A stretch of DNA of 34,615 bases, from the NCBI GenBank assembly GCA_009602725.1, contig WELB01000073.1:85622-120236 (forward strand). Reading direction: 5' to 3'. Shown here in pieces: positions 9,377 through 20,600 of the stretch. A program made the translations under genes and the position numbers. The first letter of the stretch is position 1. Every line of letters starts with the position of its first letter. Below the pieces are notes generated by a model. That model saw only the letters and a program-made list of their open reading frames with translations, was not told the origin of the DNA and searched no databases. Source of the DNA: Spirogloea muscicola. Lineage: Eukaryota; Streptophyta; Zygnematophyceae; Spirogloeales; Spirogloeaceae.

Positions 9377-11257
9377 ATGGGGGCTCGCAAGGACTTGTTC
9401 CGGTGGGGTGACGCGGCGGACGACGATGAGGGCGGCTTGGACAACGTCCTGCCCCCCACGCAGGCATGGCGGCCCCCGTCCTCTTACCTCCGCTGTCTAG
9501 CTCGCTCTGCCAGAGGTTGCCGCCAGAGGTTGCCGCCACCCACTGGCCAGACCATTGTCTCATGGCATGGGGGCCACGAGGAGCTGGCGTGGTGAAATAC
9601 CACCCTTCGCTATGCACTTACTTCACCTTTACCAGAGCCCCAACTTCTGAAGCAAGCGCTTGCTGGTGCTCTCAGGTCATCGGGCCGGACGAGAAGGGCA
9701 TCAAGATTGTGATTGAGTACAGGAGGTGCGTGCTTGCACCTTCACTCCTTTCACCATCTGTGCTACTTCCGCAGGTTGCCTTCCATTTGTCAGATGGAAT
9801 CAGAAGATGGGATCAGTACACCACTGATAGTAAATTCGTGGCTTACTTACTGTACGAGGCTTTGTCATCGTGGCACCTTTGGCAGGAACGACGAGGGGCA
9901 GAAGATCAAGGTGACCAAGCGCATCCGCGTGAAGAAGCAGGTGAAGAAGCTCAGCCCGTCGGTCATCCGCCGGCGGCAGCTCAAGAAGTTCGGTGATGCC
10001 TTCGGGCAGGGCGCGTCAGAGAACATGACCATGGTGTCCACCGAGGAGATCTTCCTGGAGCGCACCAACAAGCAGACAGGCAAGCAGGAGGAGCAGAAGG
10101 CGCCGGACCTAGCCACGTTGGGCAACGCGTCACTCATCATCTGCCGCATCTGCGGCAAGAAGGTCAGCGAGCCCAACCTGACACGTTGGTCATGCTGGCG
10201 TGTCTGCTAATTGCGGCGCTCAGCTTGCCAAGGGCGCCCTGGCAAACAGTGGGAGCTGCCATGCCCGCTTACTTGTGCTCATTCACCTGGTCGTCTGCAC
10301 TTACACTTCTGATGTCCTGCATCGAGCACCTATCCAGAGTCCATATCGCTCGTTCAAGTTTGAGAACCTGCACTGAGCTCCTTATCCTGGAGGCCATGGG
10401 AACCTGATGCTGAGGATCATCCCCACAAAGAGAGCATGCAATCTCCCTGTAGGAGTTGCGTTCAAAATTCGGTCGGTGGCTTATGACATTAGCCACCTGT
10501 TGGTGGACTCAGGGAGATCACTGGACGTCAAAGTGTCCTTTCAAGGACCTGGCGGCATCCAGGGGCTTCACGACGGGCGAGAAGCCGCCAGACGAGAACG
10601 ACATGGGGTCGATGTCTTCGGCAGCGGCCAAGGGTGGCTCCTCGTACGTGCCACCGTCCATGCGTGCAGGAGGCCGCTCAGAAGGTGAGAGCATGCGCAT
10701 GCGTGGACGGGACGAGAACTCCATCCGGGTCACAAATTTGTCGGAGGACACTCGGGAGGCGGATCTTCAGGAGCTCTTCCGAGGGTTCGGCCCAATCTCC
10801 CGCATCTATGTCGCTTTCGATCGGGAGACTGGGCTCAGCAGAGGCTTTGCCTTCATCAATTTCATCAACAGGTGGGTGGCCTGACGCCAAGTTTGCTCCT
10901 AAGTATAACTGGCGCATGAACATATTGTCCGTATCCTTGCAACTTGCAGCTGTGAAGCAGGCATACTACTCGTGGGCCTCTGGAGCAGCATGAAAGGCCA
11001 CTTTATCAATAGCTGGCCCTCAGAGTTTGCCTCTTTCTATGTTGACCAGGACCAGCTTGTAAGGTGACAAGCAAAGCTGTATGTAGATTGACGGCATAAG
11101 AGCCAGGGTCTGTAGTACTCACACTTTACCCTGCAATATATGGTGCAGAGAAGATGCTCAGTTGGCCATCAACAAGCTAGACGGTTACGGGTACGACAAT
11201 CTCATTCTGCGGGTTGAGTGGGCAACACCACGTGCTGACCGCCCTGGAGGCGGTTAA
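9377..11257 (+). CDS. eIF3g: Eukaryotic translation initiation factor 3 subunit G
   Basis: Five exons (9377-9463, 9676-9725, 9886-10162, 10513-10871, 11149-11257) join in phase to a 293-residue protein, a normal length for eIF3g. This RNA-binding subunit of the eIF3 complex acts on the 40S ribosome in scanning and reinitiation. The N-terminus has the acidic W-G-D-A-A-D-D-D-E motif and L-P-P-T-Q, then V-I-G-P-D-E-K-G-I-K at the exon 1/2 join, a hallmark of the family's eIF3g N-domain. A CCHC zinc knuckle follows (C-R-I-C-G-K-K-G-D-H-W-T-S-K-C), split by intron 3. The C-terminal RRM shows RNP2 (I-R-V-T-N-L) and RNP1 (R-G-F-A-F-I-N-F). It ends A-D-R-P-G-G. Intron 1 appears to use a GC donor (CAG|GCATGG), as no nearby GT keeps the conserved junction. 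Confidence 0.97.
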
Positions 11258-11879
11258 GCTTACTGTAGCAGGTCAATCCACGCTACACATCAGATGCGCG
11301 GGTTCCCGGGCTGCCTGTACCCTGCCTGCTTAGAGGACAGTGTCGCTTGGGGGCCGACCCGCATGTGCACACTTTGTTGCGGGTGTATGGACAAACCTTT
11401 GTCACTCTTCGCTTGTGCTTTTGGGGTGAGAGCACTGACTCTGAGAGACATAAGGAGGACAATCAGGCGTGATTTCAGATTGTACGGCTGCAAGAAGATC
11501 ACAGCAGCCATATGGGTGCCCTCGTGGATTGTCTGGTTGATCTATGAGGTTCTCTCATGTCATCCATGGAAGACTGGCCTAGAAAAATGGCGGACCAGTA
11601 CCTTAGATGGATGTTTCATGTCATGCAGCATGAAGTCGTCCAACCCCTCAGGAGCATGTATGGATTGAACGCACCTCTGTCACCTATGGTAGGAAAGTGG
11701 CGCGCATGGGGGTAGGATGGCAGCAATGAGGTATGAGTGACTGGATGAATTTGGTCATGACGCGAAAGCGTAGATTGCAGCTCCAGATCAAGCTGCCGCT
11801 GTGGAGTATGACAAACCTGTGTGACTATCCTGGTTGACGCATGAGTGGCGGCAGCAAGGTGCAGTAGGCGCAAAATGGT
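11258..11879. other. Intergenic region downstream of eIF3g, no gene seen
   Basis: This holds the probable eIF3g 3' untranslated region and intergenic DNA. Short open frames occur on both strands but none has recognisable motifs or splice-linked neighbours. Confidence 0.5.
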
Positions 11880-12110
11880 CGCTTGTCCGCCCCTCCGGAC
11901 CTTGTTCAGCCCCTTTGGGCTGGCCTCTCACAGCGATCGTCTTCCTTGTGAAGTGCTGCTTTGCACCGCCCTCTTGGAAGAGCCACTGTGAGCTTCTTGG
12001 CCCCATATGATAAGGCGAGCACGGCCAGATTAACTGGTGGCTGGGAGAGGCCAGCCCAAAGCAATGGACAAGGTCTGAAGGAGCCGGAGTGGTAAGGACT
12101 GAGATATGAT
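11880..12110. mobile_element. Facing pair of retroelement 3' tails (inverted repeat)
   Basis: At 11896-11936 the plus strand reads a family tail (CCGGACCTTGTTCAGCCC, then TTTGGGCTGGCCTCTCACAG). At 12017-12090 the complementary orientation of the related tail appears (CTGGGAGAGGCCAGCCCAAA, then ATGGACAAGGTCTGAAGGAG). The two tails are in opposite orientations about 100 bases apart and form an imperfect inverted repeat. The right arm matches the copies at 151, 33771 and 34371, including its terminal boundary. Either two elements landed tail to tail, or this is a foldback derivative. Confidence 0.65.
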
Positions 12111-12447
12111 AGCATACACTGTCACCACCAACAGACCCGAATCCAGGACTTCCAACACTGGCGGATGAGGTGCGCTATGCAGTCCGCTAAGCGGCAGGTG
12201 CCATGGAGGGGGAAGTGTGCAGATTACCCTGCTAGCAACGAAGTGGCCGCGCTTGAAAGCAACGTCCACGGGGCAGTGGGACTCGCTGGCTCGACTGGCT
12301 ACACTACGCTTCCTGGCTTTGAGCTTTCCTTCGTTCGACCCAGGCGTTGTTGACGGCGGTGTGGTGGCTGAGTTGGACGCCACGAGGCGCTCCACCCGCC
12401 CGCGGCGGCAGTCGCGGCGGGCGTCGCGGCGGGCGCTCCGCCGGCCC

Positions 12448-12906
12448 ATGCGCGCCGCCGCCACCGCCNNCGGCATGGGCGCCTTCGACGGGCCGCGGAT
12501 GCTGACGGTGCAGGAGTTCGAGGACGCGGTGCCCGCCGTCGCAGAGCGCGGCCTCGTCGTGTTCTTCCCCAAGCTCCTGGAGGACAGCCAGGACAGCCGC
12601 CGCCCCTGGCTCGAGGCTGAGCTCCGCGGCGGCGGCGACGGCGGCGGCGGCGGCGGCGACGGCGGCGGCGGCGGCAATGCAGCGGAGCCCCCGCCAGCTG
12701 TGGAGCAGTTCCGGCTGTGCATGAGCGGCGACGCGGTGGCCATCCTGGCGACGCCAGAGGCCGCCGCCGCCGCGGCGCACCTCTCGCCGCTGTCGCGCGG
12801 CGGCGACCCGGTCGTGCTGGAGCGCTGGACCGAGACGAGCAAGACCCGGCTGCGGTTCCGCGCGCCCTACCAGCGCATCCTCGACCTCGACATGCACAAG
12901 CGCTGA
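12448..12906 (+). CDS. Hypothetical GC-rich ORF with Gly/Asp run
   Basis: I do not recognise this protein. From an ATG at 12448 (another is at 12475) a frame of about 152 residues runs to a TGA at 12904-12906. The frame is open further upstream through an Arg-rich stretch, so the true start or an upstream exon is unresolved. It contains L-T-V-Q-E-F-E-D-A-V-P-A-V, G-L-V-V-F-F-P-K-L-L-E-D-S-Q, a GGC-encoded run of Gly with two Asp (12625-12676), then Q-F-R-L-C-M-S-G-D-A-V-A-I-L-A-T-P. It ends R-A-P-Y-Q-R-I-L-D-L-D-M-H-K-R. The non-repetitive parts have ordinary protein composition and the GC content rises sharply relative to flanking DNA. Opposite-strand frames look like low-complexity shadows. 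Two undetermined bases lie at 12469-12470. A real gene is plausible but unproven. Confidence 0.42.
   Translation: MRAAATAXGMGAFDGPRMLTVQEFEDAVPAVAERGLVVFFPKLLEDSQDSRRPWLEAELRGGGDGGGGGGDGGGGGNAAEPPPAVEQFRLCMSGDAVAILATPEAAAAAAHLSPLSRGGDPVVLERWTETSKTRLRFRAPYQRILDLDMHKR
12469..12470. other. Undetermined bases (NN)
   Basis: Two N positions within GC-rich DNA of the hypothetical ORF. They may hide a small gap, so the reading frame across this point cannot be trusted fully. Confidence 0.99.
12625..12676 (+). repeat. GGC trinucleotide tract inside an ORF
   Basis: About fifty bases of GGC units interrupted by two GAC. On the plus strand they encode glycine runs with two aspartates in the hypothetical protein at 12448-12906. 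Confidence 0.9.
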
Positions 12907-13969
12907 CGCCAGCGCCACCGTCACAGGCCCCCCGACTCGCCCAGTGGCCTCCCTGCCGCCATGCACACCACATTGGCTGCCAAGCCGGCGCCCATTTGGC
13001 GAGGCAAAGATCCCTCCTTCTCTGAACGGTGCTGGTGACCCTCTCAGCAAGAAGGTCTCGTTGGTACGAGTGCAAAGGCCACGATGGAGCAACAAAAGCA
13101 GCATTGAGTGTGCAAGGCGCAATTGTTGCTCAAGCCCAGCTGAGCAATTTGATGTCCTATCAAAGAGGCCTCTCTTTCCAAAATGCTGGAGTGGTTGCCT
13201 GAGTGTTGAGTAAGTGGTCTCTGGAGCTAGGGTGAGGTGACCCAGCCACTGCGCTTGGAGCTCAGCTTTCGTGGCCACTAGCAGCAAGGACAGTTGAGCA
13301 TTCTGCCTCTCACTCGAAGCTCTGGCAGACATAGTGACTCAAGGTGGCTGGCGCTAGCTGCTCTGCATAAGCAACCACCTGTTTGCTATATGACTGCTGG
13401 CAGGCCATCCCTGGCCTGCCAGCATCATCCTACTCTGTATCTTCAAGCTGCAACTTAGTCAAGTTAGTAATTAGCAGTACTTCTGTAAGAGCATAATGCA
13501 CTTTTGTTTGCTGGCTGCAGCTCAGCCAGCTCACAATTGCAAACAGTCACGAAGATGGATCTGGACTGCCTAGACCGGAGAATAATGTAGTCGCTGTGCC
13601 TGCATGTCTTTGCTCGTTAGTGCAGAGTCTTCGGCTTCTCACATGTGTTGTGGATAAGCTCGAATGGAGCAAGATTATTATTTACAGTTGTCCTGCTTGT
13701 CTTGAGAGCACCTACATTTCTTAGCTGTTTGCTCCCAAAAGGTGCACAAGCCCATGCAGGAAGTGCCATGAGGCCGAAGCTGTCAAATCCGGCTTTTGGA
13801 AATCTTGCCTGATGATAAGAATTCCAGAAGCAATTGCCTGGTAACGAGAATTGCAGAAACATCTGAAATATGTATATCTGCATTTGGAGTTTCCAGTTGG
13901 GGAGGATGCAAGCCATGCCACCTTCTGAAGGCCTCGATTTGACCAAGAGTTAAGCAGCCCCGGTCTTGC
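12907..13969. other. Convergent intergenic region with a strong hairpin
   Basis: This interval lies between the GC-rich ORF and the 3' end of the dihydroxyacetone kinase gene. I see no coding exon. It contains a perfect 13-bp stem-loop at 13395-13424. Confidence 0.5.
13395..13424. other. Perfect 13-bp stem-loop
   Basis: The arm TGCTGGCAGGCCA at 13395-13407 is the exact reverse complement of 13412-13424, with the loop TCCC. It lies between two convergent genes, about 490 bases after the plus-strand ORF and 550 after the minus-strand kinase stop. It could be in a 3' untranslated region of either, or a small foldback sequence. Confidence 0.85.
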
Positions 13970-16900
13970 CTATACGGAGTACCGTGCGGGCTTGGAGTTA
14001 GCAGCAACGGCAGTAGCTGCTGCTGTGAGCCAGGCTGCTGCAGCCTTGGCACCGGGATCGGGCACCGCATGCAGCACCTCTGGCGGTACATAGCTTGATC
14101 TTCCCGCCTGGACACATACTCGAGGACTTGTCTTACATGAGAATGCAGTGGATGGGCCACTCATGCTTCTACACTTCTCAGTTTGCCAGCGTCTGTTCTT
14201 CGGGACCCACATGCACGCAACACAGCGACGACTGGAATAGTGCTTCATGCACAAGGATAAGGTGCCGTAGCCGTGAGAGAGATATATGCTTTTCCTATGG
14301 AGGCTGTCAGGCTGATAAAAGGCTATCTGCTCCCACAGCGAAAGGTCGTCTGCAGAGATCTTGAGAGCTTGGACGCGTACCTGAGCCTGGAGTCCCTTGG
14401 TTGCCTCTGCTCCAGCTTCTGCAGCATCTGCAGCAGCCAAGAATGCTGTGATGGGCCCTTCACCAGCCGCTAGTCTCTGAAATAATTAAGGCGCCAATGA
14501 TCAGTGGTCACGAATAGCACAGGAAGTGAAAGTAAGTACCGGATGGGCCAGGAGCACACGAGCCTATCCATTAATTGTTCTACAAGCAAAAGCAACGAAG
14601 ACGTCACAGCTAGCCTATGCCTGCATTCTACGTCACAAAAAGAAGAAGACATAGCTTGGTGAGTAATGGCTTTGAAGAACCTCTCTGAGCGTTGTCGAGG
14701 CTGGGATAAGCGCATCCAATATTGTTCTGTATCCGGCCTGAGCCCCACCGTAGACTCCAACTGCCCTCACTGCTGCCTCAAGCGCACTTGACCCTGACGA
14801 GGCCGTACAACACTGGGTGGTCATCAGCTGGAAAATATTCACGCACCATATGTTTGACATTATGTTAAACAGGAGTAAACGACAATCTGAGGCCTATGAT
14901 CTGTCAACTTCATAGCACCAGTAGAAGCTGTTGGTAACATGACATAAGGTGAACAATTCTTTCTGTGAAAGTGTTCCCTATCTCAACCTGCTGCAGTGGG
15001 GTGTCTTCACACCCTTTCATGAGCTACTTGGCCAAACGCTGTCTACCATGCGAGTACAAGTGAGAGACTTAGGTGCTGCTTGGAAGGGTTTGCTTACAAT
15101 GTGAAGCTGATGTTTGCCCTTTAGGCACATCGCGCAGGTGTGCATATGCTGCTCGACAGAATATGTCGTATCTGTAATAGACATCCTGATGTTGGTGTCA
15201 ATCAGGGTCTACCACCACCCACATCGTGGAAAGGATGCAGGCAAGTTGGTCAACGATTAGAAAAGGTTGGCTCCTGTGACACTGATGATGCATGGGACTC
15301 TTCTGAGAGAGTCCTGAAGCGACTACCAGAGTATGCAATAGGGTAGCAGCTGTAGAAAATGAGCAACTAGAGCTGTATCATGCTCACAGGACACCACTGG
15401 TACCACCCATTGCAAGACGGATGGAGTCCCCAATGCCTTTAACCGTGGCAGCTGGACTATTGAGGGAGTAGCTGTGAAGCATCAAAGCACCTTCTGTCAG
15501 TGACGCTGATAACGCCAGACAATCATAGACGCTAATAGCTACAATGAATATGTTGGAGATGTGTCCACAAGACTCCAAGTTTTATCTCAAGAAAGCAAGG
15601 TTCAAGCCTCCAGGAGCAACTGGACAGCTATACCATGTAATAGACTGCAAACAACATGCTTAGGCAGCCTGTTCCTTTCAGTCTTGTCCTTCATGCCAAG
15701 GTCAGACCTTGACAAGCTGTCAAGAATTGCGTTAGCGCCTTTGCTGAGCTGCACGGTGCACAGGAGGACAAGTAACACAATATGACAAACACGTCTAGAG
15801 TTGTCTTGTGGTCATCACATGCAGACACATTCATGAGGGTGAGATTACGCAAGTCTATCCAGGCAACTCCGTCGATCATGCAATTTCATACCCAGTACTT
15901 CTTGCGGCAATGAGAAGTTTGCTCACCGTGCTCCCGCAATCACCATCGCCAACTTTGCTATCCCAATCATTGAGGGATGGAGCTATTTCAAGGATTGCCT
16001 CTGCTGCGGACCTAATTGCGGCTTCGAGAAGTCGACCTTGATCTGTCAGCTCCTTAGGCCTCTCACTTGACTGTTGACAACACCAAGTTCATCACAATTT
16101 ACAAGAGAAACATTGATGATGTGCCAATGATGAATCTCTTACAGATAGCTAGAGCTGACTGATAGACTCCATTGACTGGGGAAAAGACCTTGTTTGGCAA
16201 CTAGAGGTACTGTTAGACCTCCTCTCCATTCCTCAACATATGCACTACTTTCTCCAGCTCCTCAAGGATGGGACCATTCAGATACCATGTGTGTGACATT
16301 CTGGGGCAATTGCATCAAGCCTAACGCCAATTCCAGTGAGAAAAGTACATCTGTGCAACGTGGATGTAAGAATTGAATTCATACTGACTTACAGGTTCAT
16401 CATCTGCAGGAGCAGGGGGAAGAGGGATGGGAACGGTAGTGGGAGGTCGTGGCCCTGAAAGTGAAAACATGTGGTGTTAAGATATCAATGCTTCCCAAGT
16501 GCTTCTAGTGGCCAATTCTGAGTAGCGTGCAAGTGAAATTGCTCCGGCTTACAGTTGCACTACTTTCCAACATAGAAATGACTGGTGGTTTCTGCCTATC
16601 GTTAGCTTACCAGAGCAAGCTACAGGCCAAGCAGGTGCTGAAGTTGGGGCATCCAGTCGCTGCAAGACACCATCATCTACTCTCAGCACAGTGATTGATA
16701 TGCCTGCATCATACAAATGCACACTGGCCTGAATATATCCTTAAGTTGTGCTGTCCATGACTTGTAGGCCCGATCGACCTCAAGTCAGTGACACAAGCGA
16801 TTTTCTTAATTGTGACATGCATGCTGTAGTCTGTGATTGGCTAACCTTGGGACGTCTACTGCTTTACCCAGCTTAAAACTATATTTCCATGCTCAAGGGT

Positions 16901-19900
16901 TCTTTTCAATTGAAGATTCCAACAAATGCATCACATCCTCCAAAAGCTGAGTTGCAACCTCAATGCACTTTGCAGAGGTAACCACATGTGGAGTACACGA
17001 ATATTCGTATGTAAGCTGCTATTCCAGGCACGCATGGCGTCTCTACAGAAGACAAAAGATAGATAATTGATAACTCACCAGCCATGTCTAAGGATGTCAT
17101 CAAAGAACCAACGAAGACGCGCTCCACTAAGAAACCATGCTCCACTTGCAGCTCTGCAACTGCTTTGCCAGCGCATATCATGAGCTCCATGAGGGGAGTC
17201 GCGCCCATCCTGGTACACAGAACAACGGAGATGACCATGAGGGGGCTGCCCTGAATGAAAGACTGCACTGTTTTGACATTGTTCCAGAGCAGTGCCTAAG
17301 CTCACATAGACTTGGGGTATCTGCCTAATGCTCGTCTTGTGTAAATGCGATGGCAACAACAAATGGAAAGCAAGAGCAAACAGTGATGTGACCTCTACTG
17401 CCATGAGAGCCTCATGTCTGCATACCCATTGACAAGAAGTGCCACTTTGCTGCCAGCTTTGATTGCAAGGTACCCAGTCTCCTGGCATGCACAGCTTTCA
17501 AGGATGTTGAGCAAAGCTTCACTATGTGATAGTCAGGAAACGTAAGAGTCATGCAGAAACCATGAGCGTCCGAGCACTCTTTGTATGCTGTACCAAAGCA
17601 GCTACTCAGTACTGGCTCCTTGTGAGGACAGCAATGAGCATCACAAGAAGTATGCAAGAAGCAGCAATAGCTGGTACCTACAGGGGATAGAATCTGCTTG
17701 AGCATGTGCGTGACAACAACATCTGCAGGCTGAAGCTCGGTCACTGCTAGTCCTGGCTCACCATGCTGTGCAGAAGGACAACACAATTTACACGTTAACA
17801 ATGGCTGACAACCTTGTGCTGTCTAGTCTGTTCAAACTGAATTGCTCCCAAATGAATATTTGCTAGAGTTGCAGTCATTAATACTTACTAATAAATTCAT
17901 CGTCATGAACACTCACAATGCCTTGGCCCAATTCCATTTGGTCGGGTCCAAGTCGGTCAGGGTTGATGCCACCTGGCATGGAGCCACTAGAAAGGCCCAC
18001 GACAGCTGTTCCCATCAACGTGGCAAGATGACGTGCTTCACCTGCCACATCAGCAAGGCTCAGTCCTGCCTCTGCTGCAGCTCCTGCCCCCTGTCAGGAT
18101 GGAAGGTGGATAGGAAGTAAGTATATTTAAACAGTTTCGATGATGTACTTGAAAACACCAAACATGTCCATTGTAACATCGAAATGTAAACTGCATGGCA
18201 GACTATTTACAGCAGCCACCAGTCACACACGAACTAACAAGACCTTCTGGTGCTCACCTTATGGACAAACAATGTGCCTGCAAGACCTCTGCGACCAGCG
18301 AGGCCGCGGGGTGGAGGCAGGGCACAATCATCGGCAACAATGACCATCTACAGCTCAAGACATTGCAGCATTCCCTCTTCAGTGCAACAAGCCAAGAACA
18401 ACGTCTAAATGTAAAACTGCAGTATGTAGTCTGCCGATTCAAACATGCAAACTTGGACGGATGAGTGGAGTTCTTCAAAGACAAATTGTCGACTTAGCAA
18501 TAGAAGCTGACCTCAATCTTGTAGCCCTCTGCTTTGGCTTGCTCTGCAGCAAGTCCAAAGTTCAACCTGTCCCCTGTGTAATTCTGGGCAGGATGTAAAG
18601 AGCCAAGTCAGTTGTTATACAAATGTTCAGCACCGCCAGGCTTATGTAAGCAAGAAAGGGGAGATGTATCACAGCTTGGCTTATGCAATGCAGGAGCTTG
18701 AATTTTTACGGTCAGCAAATATGATCTTCCCATTGTAGAGAAGACCAGCGAAGTGATGAGCCTGACTCTGACAGAACTTTTGACAGGACTTTCAGGTGCG
18801 CACAATGTTCACATACCTTTACAATCAGTAGACAACCTGGAGGTCCAGTCACGGCTCTGATTGCCTGTGTCAGGGCAGCAGTACGATTGAATGTCATTAC
18901 ACCCCCATTGCTAATGTGGCACCACTTACTGGAGGACGTCGGGACATATTTGCAAGCATATACGAATTTCTTATAGACATGGTTTATATTGCAGCATAGC
19001 TGCTCTGTACTGCTGGGTTGATCACTAATACTTTGCAAATGTTTGAAAAGCTGAGTGGCAGTGATGTCAAGCTCACTGCAAGCACTGCATTGGTCGTAGG
19101 AGAGGTGAAAACATCTCCACAAACAGCTGCTGTGAGCATACCCTTACCAACAAAGCCTGCATGAGCTGGCTCATGCCCTGCCCCACCTCCTGAAAAATGT
19201 CACCATCTCAGATCTGAGTCCAGTGCTTAGGGGAATTTCACAGCTGGCCCCTGACAAGAAGATATGTTCAGGTCCACTTGTACATCCTTTTCTCAAGCTT
19301 GCTGCTTATGCTGCATGCATCTATGTCAGCGCCTGCCCAGAAGATGCACAAGACCGACCTGAAATAAGTGCAACCTTGTCATTGCTTTTTCTTTCAATAT
19401 CTGCTCTCAACACCACCTTGACCTGCACAAAAGTGGCGGTCTAATCAAGCTAGAGGATACTTCTCAGCGAATATGAAAAGCATAGACCAATCAAGGAAGC
19501 CTGTCAAAGCTCTATTCAAGTATAGAGACCGCCAGCTGATTGCAGTTGCAGTCTATATCAGACCTCTGGAAATCCATCCAAGTACTGCAGATGTGGGTAC
19601 GTCTCAACAAGCCCTTCAATCATCTCCACAACGACATCTGAGCATATTCAGTAAGTCCAGGTCTGTAAGTCTCAAGTGACACCTCCAACTCCCGAAGCAC
19701 TGGAAATTGAAGGTGGCTTCCTTTGCTTAGATGACATGAGCTATATCACGCAGCCAAGACATGAAGTCAACCTTTACTGACTTCTATGAAACACACACAC
19801 CCTAAGAAGTAGACTATCAATTGCAAGACCTCCCGGAGAAAACCTGCTGACGAAATGCCATCTTCTGCAGTATGGAGCTGAAAGCACTTTGCAGACAACA

Positions 19901-19963
19901 GAGTGCAGTTTTAGGGGGGACCTCACTAGCAGGGTCATTGATGAGCTTCTTGCCGCCCACCAT
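13970..19963 (-). CDS. DHAK: Dihydroxyacetone kinase (fused DhaK-DhaL, ATP-dependent)
   Basis: Twenty exons join in phase to 590 residues. Exons, 5' to 3' on the minus strand: 19963-19927, 19637-19564, 19422-19359, 19189-19077, 18864-18817, 18583-18512, 18347-18258, 18090-17917, 17765-17682, 17481-17426, 17209-17079, 16703-16611, 16454-16393, 16052-15927, 15748-15708, 15471-15388, 15171-15129, 14827-14681, 14476-14381, 14107-13970. The enzyme phosphorylates dihydroxyacetone to DHAP with ATP, and relatives also act on glyceraldehyde or cyclise FAD. The DhaK half shows [26 protein letters not shown] and the substrate-binding histidine in G-I-H-G-E-P-G. A Pro-rich linker follows. The DhaL half shows the nucleotide/Mg loop [15 protein letters not shown] and D-A-L-I-P-A-S. 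All key residues are intact and no targeting peptide is obvious. Confidence 0.97.
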
Positions 19964-20289
19964 GCCAGCTGACGGGCCCTCCTACAAGCAGGCGCCTCCC
20001 GCCGGTCACGACATCGCGTGTCGATCACGTCATGAGAAGCGAGGCGGCGCAGGCGACAGCGGCTGCCGCGAGCCGGCCCGGGGTGCCTGAAAGTGCGGCC
20101 AGCAGCTGGCGGCCCCCGCGCTCCTCCGAGCCTCACGGTAGCAAGGGCTCGTCGAGCTAGCGGGGTGCGCGGGGCTGGCTGGCCACAGCGCCGCGGCGTG
20201 GCGAGCGCCAGCGGCGCGCAGGCAGCAGCTGCTGCTGCTCCAGGCCGGGCTGAGCCGTCGCTGTTGCTCCCTCTCTCTCAACGCTGGTC
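19964..20289. promoter_or_regulatory. GC-rich promoter region of the dihydroxyacetone kinase gene
   Basis: The GC content rises sharply upstream of the kinase start codon and falls again near 20290, where a retroelement fragment begins. Open frames in it are Ala/Arg/Gly-rich shadows. The region is the likely core promoter and 5' leader. No clear TATA element is seen. Confidence 0.45.
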
Positions 20290-20600
20290 GAGCCTTCGTT
20301 GGTGGCACAAGGGCTTGTCAGTTGCCGTCCGGAACTCGGGCATCAGTTAGCGGCCTTTATGTGCTACTCGTGCTTACTGAGCCTTCTCTCTGAGTGAGCC
20401 AGCTTAGCAGCACGTGATGTGCATCTGTCAATGTGCTGGCCTTGGTACTTGGCCACTCAGGCCCTCCACCACTCGAAACGCACTCCATTTCCTCATCTCC
20501 TTCAAACCTTGTCAAATCTTCTCGGGCTGGCTTATCACAGCCCTAGCCCCCATTGGAAGAGCCACTTCTCTTTCACAGCCTTTGCCCCCATACGAAAGAA
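20290..20600 (+). mobile_element. LINE-like 3'-end fragments, plus orientation
   Basis: At 20320-20500 the plus strand matches the reverse complement of 32890-33055. It has a degraded coding end (TTGCCGTCCGGAACTCGGGC, then GTTAGCGGCCTTTATGTGCT), then the 3' segment around TTGGTACTTGGCCACTCAGG and CCCTCCACCACTC. This tail subtype also occurs at 22090-22170. At 20505-20600 a second tail follows with CTTGTCAAATCTTCTCGGGC and repeated GCCCCCATTGGAAGAGCCAC-type units, matching 21836-21910. The fragments lie about 330 bases upstream of the kinase start codon. Confidence 0.7.

Noticed and set aside
12304-13332. 342-codon minus-strand open frame
   Set aside because: Low-complexity Ala/Arg/Gly-rich sequence opposite a GC-rich plus-strand ORF, running over undetermined bases. 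No family motif, so a compositional shadow.
16200-16345. Possible extra exon in the dihydroxyacetone kinase linker
   Set aside because: The frame is interrupted by stops, and the neighbouring exons (16454-16393 and 16052-15927) join in phase without it.
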